Shown one piece after another: positions 8,327-15,190 of a stretch of DNA of 17,946 nucleotides (position 1 is the stretch's first letter; every line of letters starts with the position of its first letter). This DNA is from an uncultured Bacteroidota bacterium (GTDB taxonomy: Bacteria > Bacteroidota > Bacteroidia > Chitinophagales > Chitinophagaceae), in assembly GCA_946479615.1 (NCBI GenBank), contig CAMLGR010000101.1, forward strand, positions 1-17,946, in the 5' to 3' direction. Below the pieces are notes generated by a model. That model had not been told where the DNA came from, searched no databases, and was given only the letters and a program-made list of their open reading frames with translations. A program made the position numbers and the translations under genes.

Positions 8327-9208
8327 ATGGCATTTAACTGGCAAACCTTCCGTATAAGAACTATCTCATCATTGATCTTTGTGGGTGTGATGCTTGGCGG
8401 ACTGTTATGGAATCAATGGAGTTTCCTCGCTTTATTTTCAATTATACATTTTGGCTGCTGGTGGGAATACCTTCGTTTGCAGGAAAGGATCTATAACACG
8501 GTTTTTCATCCCTATGTAAAACTGGGTTTGATGGTAGCCGGCTATGGATTTATGCTGTGGTTCTGCGGCCCTGTATTCCGTATAAATGGATATGGATTAA
8601 GAGAAAACATTTCCTTGCCGGTATCGGCGGCTGGTTTTGGTTTATTGCTGATCGGCATCTTTCAAAATAATGTTATCAAACCCAAAGCATTTGGCATAGC
8701 GGCACTGGGATTCCTGTATATATCATTAAGCTGGGGTTTATTAATGGATCTATACCAAAAAACGACTGATGTCTATATTCATGATACCATGTTTGTATTG
8801 ACAAGCCTGTTCTTTCCCGTAGCGATCATGGTCAGTATCTGGATGAATGATACGATGGCTTACCTGGTTGGTTCCATCATCGGGAAAACACCACTCACTA
8901 AAATTTCTCCCAAAAAGACATGGGAGGGAACTATCGGCGGTGTGATCATGGGCCTGGTGATCACCTGTATACTGATGCTCTTTGTTTTTTTCCCGGGAGA
9001 TAAGTTATTACTCTATATCATCATACCTGTAGCATTACTAGCTTCCATTACAGGCACTTTTGGAGACCTGCTGGAATCCAAACTTAAACGGATGGCCGAG
9101 GTAAAAGACAGCGGGCAACTACTGCCAGGTCATGGTGGTTTTCTCGACCGCTTTGATTCCTTATTGATCGCTGTGCCGTTTGTATGGGCTTTTATAAGAT
9201 TATTCTGA
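8327..9208 (+). CDS. cdsA: Phosphatidate cytidylyltransferase (CDP-diglyceride synthase)
   Basis: 293-residue integral membrane enzyme that converts phosphatidic acid and CTP to CDP-diacylglycerol, the precursor of all bacterial phospholipids. The C-terminal CDP-diglyceride synthase signature is complete: SKLKRMAEVKDSG starting at Ser251, then LPGHGG with His269, and DRFDS with Asp274 and Asp277. ISPKKTWEGTIGG, about 190-202, is the other conserved loop. Seven or eight hydrophobic segments fill the rest. The ATG at 8327 is chosen; an in-frame TTG at 8309 would overlap the CPBP gene and add MFNNFL. The gene follows the CPBP protease by 10 bases and is followed by a barrel protein gene and psd, so the run looks like a membrane-lipid cluster. 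Confidence 0.95.
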   Translation: MAFNWQTFRIRTISSLIFVGVMLGGLLWNQWSFLALFSIIHFGCWWEYLRLQERIYNTVFHPYVKLGLMVAGYGFMLWFCGPVFRINGYGLRENISLPVSAAGFGLLLIGIFQNNVIKPKAFGIAALGFLYISLSWGLLMDLYQKTTDVYIHDTMFVLTSLFFPVAIMVSIWMNDTMAYLVGSIIGKTPLTKISPKKTWEGTIGGVIMGLVITCILMLFVFFPGDKLLLYIIIPVALLASITGTFGDLLESKLKRMAEVKDSGQLLPGHGGFLDRFDSLLIAVPFVWAFIRLF

Positions 9209-9249
9209 TTGGTAAGCAGCAAACTGATTATGCGCCCGGTCATAGACCC

Positions 9250-9939
9250 GTGATTCGCCTCCTCCTCTTATTATTATTATTATTTCCCATGCTCACAGGT
9301 GCCCAGCATTTTCCTTCCATGGATCAACGCTGGGGAGTTAGTCTTTCGACTGGTCTTGTGAGAACGCCTTTGTTCCGCTGGACCATTCAGCCCGGCATTG
9401 AATGCCGTCTTGGCGAACGGTTTTATTTATTAACCGATTTTAGTTTGATAAACTGTCATTCGAATAAGGATTCGTCCGCATTCGACAGGAAATTTTTCCG
9501 TGTTCAATCGGAATTAAAATATATGTTTTCGCATGGCAGCCGCCGGTTTTATGAATACCTGGCGTTGCAGGTTGCTTATACCGGCCGCAGCTACTATCAT
9601 GCAGGTGATGGCTTTTTTTATAATGGTAAAAAGGAAACTGATGAAGCCACGCTGTTCAGCAGTGCCCGGGTTAAAAGTCCGGTATGGACAGCTGCCGCAC
9701 AATATGTTTTTGATATCTACGCCTTCAAATTGTTTTATATCGAATCATTCGCGGGAATGGGCATCAGGAATATAAATACGACATATAGCGATGTCGTTAA
9801 CCCGCAACAAGGTGTTCCTGACCGGCCATCCCGCCGGGAGGGATTGAATATTGTAGCGGCTGAGAAATTCAATGCCAGCGTATACCGGTTTCATTTGAGT
9901 GCAGGCATCAGGTTGCTCTACCGTTTTAATAATCATTGA
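9250..9939 (+). CDS. Predicted outer-membrane beta-barrel protein, unknown function
   Basis: About 229 residues when read from the GTG at 9250. That start gives a compact signal peptide (MIRLLLLLLLLFPMLTGA, cleavage before QHF). The longer ATG start at 9184 overlaps cdsA by 25 bases and puts 22 polar and mixed residues ahead of the signal, so it is less likely. The mature part has alternating hydrophobic and polar strands rich in aromatic residues (for example FYLLTDFSL, FYEYLALQVAYTG, AAAQYVFDIY, FKLFYIESFAGMG) and ends with FHLSAGIRLLYRF, typical of small Bacteroidota barrels. It recalls DUF3575-like proteins, but I cannot confirm the family. It lies 41 bases after cdsA on the same strand. 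A palindromic repeat separates it from psd. Confidence 0.7.
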   Translation: MIRLLLLLLLLFPMLTGAQHFPSMDQRWGVSLSTGLVRTPLFRWTIQPGIECRLGERFYLLTDFSLINCHSNKDSSAFDRKFFRVQSELKYMFSHGSRRFYEYLALQVAYTGRSYYHAGDGFFYNGKKETDEATLFSSARVKSPVWTAAAQYVFDIYAFKLFYIESFAGMGIRNINTTYSDVVNPQQGVPDRPSRREGLNIVAAEKFNASVYRFHLSAGIRLLYRFNNH

Positions 9940-9951
9940 ATAAGATTCAGG

Positions 9952-9996
9952 AATTATGGATTATGAATGGCCATTCATAATTCATAATCCATAATT
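9952..9996. repeat. Palindromic repeat with TTATGAAT arms, copy 1
   Basis: Perfect 17-base inverted repeat: AATTATGGATTATGAAT at 9952-9968 and its complement at 9980-9996, with an 11-base loop that begins GGCC. It lies just after the stop of the barrel gene and before psd. There is no T-run after it on the + strand, so it is not a standard intrinsic terminator, though it may protect or end the upstream message. It shares its core with the repeat at 17768-17836. Confidence 0.85.
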
Positions 9997-10012
9997 ATAG
10001 TAGAAAAACGGG

Positions 10013-10044
10013 TTTCGCCGGTACCATTACATTGCCTAATTTTG
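10013..10044 (+). promoter_or_regulatory. Promoter for psd (TTTC-N20-TAATTTTG)
   Basis: TAATTTTG at 10037-10044 matches TAnnTTTG exactly and ends 16 bases before the ATG. TTTC at 10013-10016 is a near match to the -33 TTTG at 20-base spacing. This implies psd has its own promoter apart from the cdsA run. Confidence 0.5.
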
Positions 10045-10060
10045 CCATTCAATTTTTACA

Positions 10061-10717
10061 ATGACGATTCATAAAGAAGGATACCCTACTATTGCCTGGA
10101 GTGTGATAATCTTTGGATTGCTGAACCTGTTGTCTTTCTATTTTTTCAGTTTTGAAGCGCCGGTTATCAGCATTCTTATTTTTATTGTTACACTAGGATT
10201 GCTTCTTTTTATCGTTTCCTTCTTCCGCATTCCCAAAAGAGAATTGACAAAAGGCGATAACCTGGTGATAGCGCCGGCCGATGGTAAAGTAGTGGTGATC
10301 GAAGAAGTGCAGGCGGATGAATATTTTACCGATCGCCGTATCCAGGTTTCTATCTTTATGAGCCCCTTGAATGTGCATGTGAACCGTAATCCTATCAGTG
10401 GAGAAATTGCCTATAGTCAATATCACAAAGGGAAATACCTCGTAGCCTGGCATCCGAAATCTTCTACCGAGAACGAACGTCATACTACTGTTTACCGTAA
10501 TGGCAGCACCGAAATACTTACCAAGCAAATTGCAGGAGCATTAGCAAAACGTATTGTTAATTACCTGCGTACAGGTCAGCGGGTAAAACAAACCGATGAG
10601 ATGGGATTTATCAAATTCGGATCACGTGTAGATCTGTTCCTGCCGCTTGATGCAAAGATAAAAGTAAGAATAGGTGATAAACCCCTGGGCGGCGTCACAG
10701 TAATAGCAGAACTATAG
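10061..10717 (+). CDS. psd: Phosphatidylserine decarboxylase (pyruvoyl enzyme, short type)
   Basis: 218-residue proenzyme that decarboxylates phosphatidylserine to phosphatidylethanolamine at the inner membrane. Two hydrophobic segments occupy about residues 10-55 (SVIIFGLLNLLSF and the following FIVTLGLLLFIVSFF). The catalytic part shows APADGKV with Asp74, SPLNVHVNR with His106, and the self-cleavage site Gly187-Ser188 in KFGSRVDLF. Cleavage there should give the small alpha chain with an N-terminal pyruvoyl group. Length and motifs fit the short, archaetidylserine-decarboxylase-like form common in Bacteroidota. It has its own promoter, 121 bases after the barrel gene. With cdsA nearby it supplies two of the three steps to phosphatidylethanolamine. 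Confidence 0.95.
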   Translation: MTIHKEGYPTIAWSVIIFGLLNLLSFYFFSFEAPVISILIFIVTLGLLLFIVSFFRIPKRELTKGDNLVIAPADGKVVVIEEVQADEYFTDRRIQVSIFMSPLNVHVNRNPISGEIAYSQYHKGKYLVAWHPKSSTENERHTTVYRNGSTEILTKQIAGALAKRIVNYLRTGQRVKQTDEMGFIKFGSRVDLFLPLDAKIKVRIGDKPLGGVTVIAEL

Positions 10718-10720
10718 TAC

Positions 10721-10815
10721 ACTCTATGTGTGTATTTCTATGTTTCTATGATCCTATGTGGTAAAAAAGCTGACTGGCGTAGTCTTACCACATAGGCACA
10801 TAGGTTTCACATAGA
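10721..10815. repeat. CACATAGG-type hairpin repeat, copy 1
   Basis: A perfect 12-base inverted repeat, CCTATGTGGTAA (10753-10764) and TTACCACATAGG (10785-10796), encloses a 20-base loop containing GACTGGCGTAG. Shorter CTATGTG units lie outside on the left and CACATAG units on the right, so the whole 95 bases form a ragged palindrome. It fills the gap between the convergent psd and YjjG-type genes and may act as a two-way transcript end. The same core appears at 11582-11705 and 14353-14425. Confidence 0.9.
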
Positions 10816-10817
10816 AT

Positions 10818-11513
10818 TCAAAAAATATTCTCCAGTTCTTTCAAAGATTCCACTACGTAAGTTGGTTCTTCTTCCACAACTGCTTTCAGGTGATTGACAA
10901 ACACCTGGTCCATCCCCGCATTCTTAGCGCCTAAAATATCCACTTCCTGTGTATCGCCGATCATAATGCTTTCAGGAAGCCGTGCACCTGATTTTTGCAG
11001 GGCGTAATCGAATATCTCCTTATTCGGTTTCAGGCTATTGGAACCTTCCGATGTGATCACTTCTTTAAAAAACCCATCCAGGCCCGAATGCTTCAGCTTG
11101 CTATGCTGCACTTTTTCAAAGCCATTGGTAATAAGATGCAGCTGGTATCCTTTATCGGTGAGATAATGTAAGATCTCTTTGGTATAAGGAAAAAGAAGTG
11201 TACGGGTGGGTAAAAGATCGAGGAATTGTGAACTCATTTTTCTCGATAACTCATCATCGGCGATCTTAAAATCGAGCAGGGAGAGCCACATTCGTTTTAC
11301 ACGCAATTCATCCTGTTTGATAAATCCTTTGCGGTAGCGTTCCCACAACTTATCATTATGAAGAAGATAATTCCGGTAAAACAATTCAAAATCATGCACA
11401 CCTCTTTCTGCCAATAACAGATCGGTATAAAGTGTTTGCAATGTAATCCTTGCGTTCGCCTCAAAATCCCATAACGTATGATCCAGGTCGAAGAAAATAT
11501 GCCGGTATTTCAT
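10818..11513 (-). CDS. HAD-superfamily phosphatase, YjjG-like nucleotidase
   Basis: 231-residue cytoplasmic haloacid-dehalogenase-type hydrolase. Motif I is FFDLDHTLWDFE with nucleophile Asp9 and Asp11. Motif II is ITNG with Thr129, motif III is Lys162 (LKPN), and motif IV is IGDTQEVD with Asp187 and Asp192. An alpha-helical cap lies between about residues 18 and 105. The DLDHTLWDFE opening is characteristic of the YjjG group, which dephosphorylates nucleoside 5'-monophosphates including non-canonical pyrimidine nucleotides as house-cleaning. That substrate is inferred from the family. The ATG at 11513 is 4 bases from a TAnnTTTG box on the same strand. It converges with psd and is divergent from the SDR gene, with a long hairpin repeat between the two starts. 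Confidence 0.88.
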   Translation of the reverse strand: MKYRHIFFDLDHTLWDFEANARITLQTLYTDLLLAERGVHDFELFYRNYLLHNDKLWERYRKGFIKQDELRVKRMWLSLLDFKIADDELSRKMSSQFLDLLPTRTLLFPYTKEILHYLTDKGYQLHLITNGFEKVQHSKLKHSGLDGFFKEVITSEGSNSLKPNKEIFDYALQKSGARLPESIMIGDTQEVDILGAKNAGMDQVFVNHLKAVVEEEPTYVVESLKELENIF

Positions 11514-11517
11514 TCCC

Positions 11518-11525
11518 CAAAGTTA
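11518..11525 (-). promoter_or_regulatory. TAACTTTG -7 promoter box, 4 bases before ATG (YjjG-type gene)
   Basis: On the - strand TAACTTTG matches TAnnTTTG exactly and ends 4 bases before the ATG at 11513, predicting a leaderless or nearly leaderless transcript. No good -33 TTG is visible. Confidence 0.45.
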
Positions 11526-11581
11526 AGTAGTAGTTGTTAGGTTTTAGATTTCAGGTGTCGGATGACCACCTGGTAATACAG

Positions 11582-11705
11582 TTCTATGTGAAACCTATGT
11601 TCCTATGTGCCTATGTGGTGAAATTACGCCAGCCGATCATAGTGCTATACAGCATTGCATAATCTTTACCACATAGGCACATAGGAACATAGATCTCACA
11701 TAGGA
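11582..11705. repeat. CACATAGG-type long hairpin repeat, copy 2
   Basis: Imperfect inverted repeat with 38-base arms (11582-11619 and 11668-11705, 35 of 38 positions paired) around a 48-base loop (11620-11667). Each arm holds four CTATGTG-type units. The left side of the loop carries TTACGCCAGCC, the complement of the GGCTGGCGTAA core seen in the other copies, so this copy is in the opposite orientation. It sits in the middle of the divergent gap between the YjjG-type and SDR genes, with the facing -7 boxes outside it. Confidence 0.92.
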
Positions 11706-11764
11706 TTAATAAACATGGTACATACACATTTAATACCTAAAATCTAACACTAATACCTATCTCT

Positions 11765-11772
11765 TACCTTTG
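11765..11772 (+). promoter_or_regulatory. TACCTTTG -7 promoter box, 4 bases before ATG (SDR gene)
   Basis: Exact TAnnTTTG match followed by TATC and then the ATG at 11777, so transcription would begin at or beside the start codon. The spacing is the same as at the divergent YjjG-type gene. No clear -33 TTG. Confidence 0.47.
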
Positions 11773-11776
11773 TATC

Positions 11777-12490
11777 ATGAACATCGTAATCACCGGTGCT
11801 TCCCGCGGATTGGGTAAAGCCATAGCAGAAATCTTCGGAGATGATAAACAGGGACACAAACTATTGTTATGTTCCCGCGATAAAGAAGCCCTGCGATTGA
11901 CAGGTAAAGAATTGCAGGGGCGCTTTCCCCGTACAACGATCCTTACAAAAGCACATGATCTTTCCGTTAAAGGAGAAGTCCAGCAATTTGCCGCTTGGGT
12001 ATTGGAACAAGCACCCGGCATCGATATACTCGTGAACAACGCCGGCACGTTTATTCCCGGTAATGCACATGATGAAGAAGAAGGTGTGCTGGAAAAAATG
12101 ATCGAACTGAATTTATATGGTCCCTATCGTCTTACCCGTTTGCTCCTGCCTTCAATGATGAAAGCGCCTGGCCAGGGCGGGCATATTTTTAATATCTGTT
12201 CGATCGCTTCCCTGCAGGCCTATAAAAATGGCGGCGCATACAGCATCAGTAAATTTGCGCTGGCAGGATTTTCTAAAAACCTGCGGGAAGAAATGAAACC
12301 TTATGGAATAAAAGTGACAGCCGTATACCCGGGTGCTGTATATACCGATTCGTGGAAAGGCAGCGGTATCGATCCCAAACGGATCATGGAATCAGCCGAT
12401 ATTGCCAAAATGATCTATGCGGCTTCGCAATTGTCCCCGCAGGCCTGTGTGGAAGAGATCGTGATCCGCCCGCAATTGGGCGATCTCTGA
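11777..12490 (+). CDS. Short-chain dehydrogenase/reductase (SDR)
   Basis: 237-residue NAD(P)-dependent oxidoreductase of the classical SDR type. The Rossmann cofactor motif is TGASRGLG (6-13), the structural motif is NNAG (87-90), and the catalytic tetrad is Asn112, Ser142, Tyr155 and Lys159 (YSISK). Arg10 in the glycine loop and CSRD after the second strand suggest NADP(H) preference. The motif VYPGAVYTDSW follows the active site. It resembles the sepiapterin-reductase or 3-ketoacyl reductase-like members of the family, but the substrate cannot be read from sequence. A -7 promoter box lies 4 bases before the ATG. The next gene, batD, starts 79 bases downstream with a possible weak promoter box of its own (TATTTTTA at 12551-12558). 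Confidence 0.9.
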   Translation: MNIVITGASRGLGKAIAEIFGDDKQGHKLLLCSRDKEALRLTGKELQGRFPRTTILTKAHDLSVKGEVQQFAAWVLEQAPGIDILVNNAGTFIPGNAHDEEEGVLEKMIELNLYGPYRLTRLLLPSMMKAPGQGGHIFNICSIASLQAYKNGGAYSISKFALAGFSKNLREEMKPYGIKVTAVYPGAVYTDSWKGSGIDPKRIMESADIAKMIYAASQLSPQACVEEIVIRPQLGDL

Positions 12491-12569
12491 CCATTGACAA
12501 CGCCCGGTAGCCTGTCATAAACTTTCAGAAACTCTTTGCAAAGCCTGTTCTATTTTTAGCCCCGGTTAA

Positions 12570-14351
12570 ATGAAAAAATACGGGCTCATAGTTGGTTTGA
12601 TCAGCATTGGATGGTCGCTGCAGGCACAAGTCGCCTTTAAGACCCGTGTCACCAGCGGGCCATTTGCTGTAGGCGAATCTTTCCCGGTGCAGTATGTGCT
12701 GGAAACGACCGGTAAGAACACTGAATTTTACCCGCCCGACTTCAAAGACTTTCGTATAGTAGCCGGACCTTCTTACTATGAAGGCATGGCCTATAGTGCT
12801 GATGGTCCCAAAAAAATAAAGAATATCGTTTATAATCTCGAAGCGTTACATGCCGGCCGCTTCATCATACCCGGCGCACGGGCCAAAATTGAAGATGATT
12901 TTATTACCAGTGATGAAGTGAGTGTCGATATCATCAGTCGTGCAGAAGCGGCGAGGAAATTGCAAAGTTCCGCTGCAAAAGAAATCAATACGGCTTATTT
13001 CCTGAAACCCGGCGATGATCCTTACCGGAAGATCAAGGAAAATATGTTTGTAAAAGTAATGGTAGACAGGAAGACCTGTTTTGTCGGGGAACCTGTTACC
13101 GCTACATTCAAATTATATTCCCGGATGATCTCCCGGTCGGATATTGTAAAAAACCCGGGCTTTTATGGGTTCACTGTCCTCGACGTAGCAGGACTGGATG
13201 ATAAGCAGGTGGAAGCAGAAACGATCAATGGTAAAAAATTCGATGTGCATACCGTTCGCCGGGTGCAGTTATATCCATTGCGCGCCGGTTTATTTGCCAT
13301 TGATCCGATGGAAGTATCCAACCATGTTGAATTTTCCAGGACAGTCGTCAATAAAAAACCGGAACAGGAAATACTGGAAGGAGTAGTGGCGGAAGATGAC
13401 AGTAAGGGAACTATGAATACCGAGACTTATGAAAGCAGTATGCGTTCGGAGCCGGTAACGATTACTGTAAAACCTTCACCTAAAAAGAATCAGCCAGCTG
13501 ATTACAATGGGGCTACGGGTCATTTTTCCATTACCATATCGGTCAATAAAAATGAGCTGTCGAGGAATGAAGAAGGAAAGCTCACCCTGGTTATCGCCGG
13601 TAAAGGTAATTTCACACAACTGGCGCCACCTGTTATCCGCTGGCCGGATAGCCTGGAAGGTTTCGAGCCGGAGATCGTCGATTCGCTGGATAAAAATAAT
13701 GCACCGCTGAAAGGTTCGCGGGTATTTCACCATGCATTCGTATCGGCCAAACCCGGAGAATATATCATACCATCTGTTACGTTTTCTTTCTTCGATCCTG
13801 ATAGTGCGACCTATAAAACAGTCACGACACGACCGGTAAAGATACTTGTCAATAATAAAGAGAATATAAAAAGTGAACTGGTTACCAGCAAAGAAACAGG
13901 AGTTGGAAATAATGCGATCGCCTGGCTGATAGCAGGACTGTTTTTATTGATAGCGGTAGGAGCATGGTTAGTATGGTTCGTGATGAGGAAACGAAAGAAA
14001 GAAGAAATACCTACAGCGCCGGTAGTTGTCCTGCCTTCCGTAGAAGAATTGATAGCTCCTGCCCGTTTGGCGATCAACGATGCTGATAAGATCTTTTATA
14101 CTACCTGCCAGCAATGTGCCTGGCACTTCTTTGCTATCTATTTCGGTTTAGCAGGAAGTGGTATGAATAACCGGCATTTGCAAACTGTCATGCAGCAGAA
14201 AGGGGTGGATGAGCAGAGCAGGAATAAGATCATTGAATTATTACAGGAATGCGAGATCGGTGTCTTTGCAGGGGCAACGATAGAAGCTGATAAAAATGGT
14301 TTACTCGAAAAGATGAAAACCTCACTGGAAGAAATTCTCCGTTATATATAA
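12570..14351 (+). CDS. batD: BatD-family protein (aerotolerance-type), stand-alone
   Basis: 593-residue envelope protein. It has a signal peptide (cleavage near LQA-Q at residue 19), a long periplasmic beta-sandwich region starting with VAFKTRVTSGPFAVGESFPV, and one membrane segment at about 449-471 followed by basic RKRKKEE. A cytoplasmic helical tail (about 485-593) includes a YTTCQQCAWHF segment and the LLQECEIGVFAG motif. This layout, the PDFKDFRIVAGPSYYEG motif and the repeated immunoglobulin-like domains match BatD (oxygen tolerance family), which normally works with the MoxR ATPase and the BatA/B von Willebrand proteins. None of those partners is adjacent here, so the partner set is unknown. 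The ATG at 12570 gives a clean signal peptide. A hairpin repeat follows the stop by one base. Confidence 0.87.
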   Translation: MKKYGLIVGLISIGWSLQAQVAFKTRVTSGPFAVGESFPVQYVLETTGKNTEFYPPDFKDFRIVAGPSYYEGMAYSADGPKKIKNIVYNLEALHAGRFIIPGARAKIEDDFITSDEVSVDIISRAEAARKLQSSAAKEINTAYFLKPGDDPYRKIKENMFVKVMVDRKTCFVGEPVTATFKLYSRMISRSDIVKNPGFYGFTVLDVAGLDDKQVEAETINGKKFDVHTVRRVQLYPLRAGLFAIDPMEVSNHVEFSRTVVNKKPEQEILEGVVAEDDSKGTMNTETYESSMRSEPVTITVKPSPKKNQPADYNGATGHFSITISVNKNELSRNEEGKLTLVIAGKGNFTQLAPPVIRWPDSLEGFEPEIVDSLDKNNAPLKGSRVFHHAFVSAKPGEYIIPSVTFSFFDPDSATYKTVTTRPVKILVNNKENIKSELVTSKETGVGNNAIAWLIAGLFLLIAVGAWLVWFVMRKRKKEEIPTAPVVVLPSVEELIAPARLAINDADKIFYTTCQQCAWHFFAIYFGLAGSGMNNRHLQTVMQQKGVDEQSRNKIIELLQECEIGVFAGATIEADKNGLLEKMKTSLEEILRYI

Positions 14352-14352
14352 C

Positions 14353-14425
14353 CCTATGTGGTAAAAAGCTGGCTGGCGTAGATTCACCACATAGGCACAT
14401 AGAGACATAGGAATACACACATAGA
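14353..14425. repeat. CACATAGG-type hairpin repeat, copy 3
   Basis: CCTATGTGGT (14353-14362) pairs with ACCACATAGG (14386-14395) around a 23-base loop holding GGCTGGCGTAG. Further CACATAG, ACATAGG and CACATAG units follow to 14425. Same orientation as copy 1 and, like it, placed between convergent genes (batD and the response regulator). Confidence 0.9.
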
Positions 14426-14440
14426 AAATCCTATCGCAGA

Positions 14441-15187
14441 TTATTCAGAATACTTATAGCCCACCCCTCTTACCGAATGAAAATACTTCGGGTTGCGGCT
14501 ATCCTCTTCAAAATACTTGCGGAAATTAAGGATGAAATTATCAATCGTGCGGGTAGTAGGGTATACATTATAACCCCAGACAGCCTGTAATATTTTTTCG
14601 CGGGGAACTACTTCGTTTTTATTCTCGATTAAAAGCTTCAGGAGCATCGTTTCTTTTTTGCTGAGCTGGATCTTTCCATTGCTATGGGTAGTCGCTTCCT
14701 GCGCTTTGAAATCGATGATGTTATTGCCGAATGTATAACTATTGCCAACCGTGGATTTATCCTGTAATTTTTTATTCTTATCGATCAGCTTATGAACACG
14801 GAGCAACAATTCTTCGAGGTTAAATGGTTTGGTCAGGTAATCATCGGCTCCTTTTTTAAGACCGAGTACCCTGTCGGCGCTGCTGTTCTTGGCGCTTAAA
14901 ATAAGAATGGGAGTTTCGTTATTACTGATGCGTATATTTTCTGCTACACTGATGCCATCGATTTCGGGAAGCATTACATCGAGAATGATAAGGTCGAAAT
15001 ATTCGCCTTCGATAGTTTTTTGGGCAGCGGCGCCATCATAAGCGGAAGTCACATCATATCCTTCCAGCTCGAGGTTGAGCTTTAAGGCTTCATGCAGGTT
15101 TTCTTCATCTTCAACTAAAAGAATGGATGTTTTTTTAGCTTCACTTATCATATCTTGATTAACCGTGCCGGGGGCATTTTTTATCAT
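14441..15187 (-). CDS. OmpR/PhoB-type response regulator
   Basis: 248-residue DNA-binding regulator. The receiver domain (about 20-135) has acidic pocket Glu26/Asp27, phospho-acceptor Asp70 (LIILDVMLPEIDG), Ser98 and Lys120 (LTKPF). The C-terminal winged helix (about 155-246) has the usual ending SVRGVGYKY. The ATG at 15187 lies 3 bases after the stop of the sensor kinase. A second in-frame ATG at 15151 would remove 12 residues and start at MISEAKKTS, which is closer to the usual length before the receiver, so either may be used. It is evidently the partner of the sensor kinase immediately upstream. If that kinase is truly broken, this regulator may be orphaned or served by another kinase. 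Target genes are unknown. Confidence 0.93.
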   Translation of the reverse strand: MIKNAPGTVNQDMISEAKKTSILLVEDEENLHEALKLNLELEGYDVTSAYDGAAAQKTIEGEYFDLIILDVMLPEIDGISVAENIRISNNETPILILSAKNSSADRVLGLKKGADDYLTKPFNLEELLLRVHKLIDKNKKLQDKSTVGNSYTFGNNIIDFKAQEATTHSNGKIQLSKKETMLLKLLIENKNEVVPREKILQAVWGYNVYPTTRTIDNFILNFRKYFEEDSRNPKYFHSVRGVGYKYSE

Positions 15188-15190
15188 TTT

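Noticed and set aside
10753..10796. Standard intrinsic terminator for psd
   Set aside because: The stem is AT-rich and no T-run follows it on the + strand; a two-way transcript end is possible but a canonical terminator is not shown.
11582..11705. CRISPR array
   Set aside because: The CACATAGG units are too short, irregularly spaced and arranged as an inverted repeat; there are no unique spacers of constant length and no cas genes.
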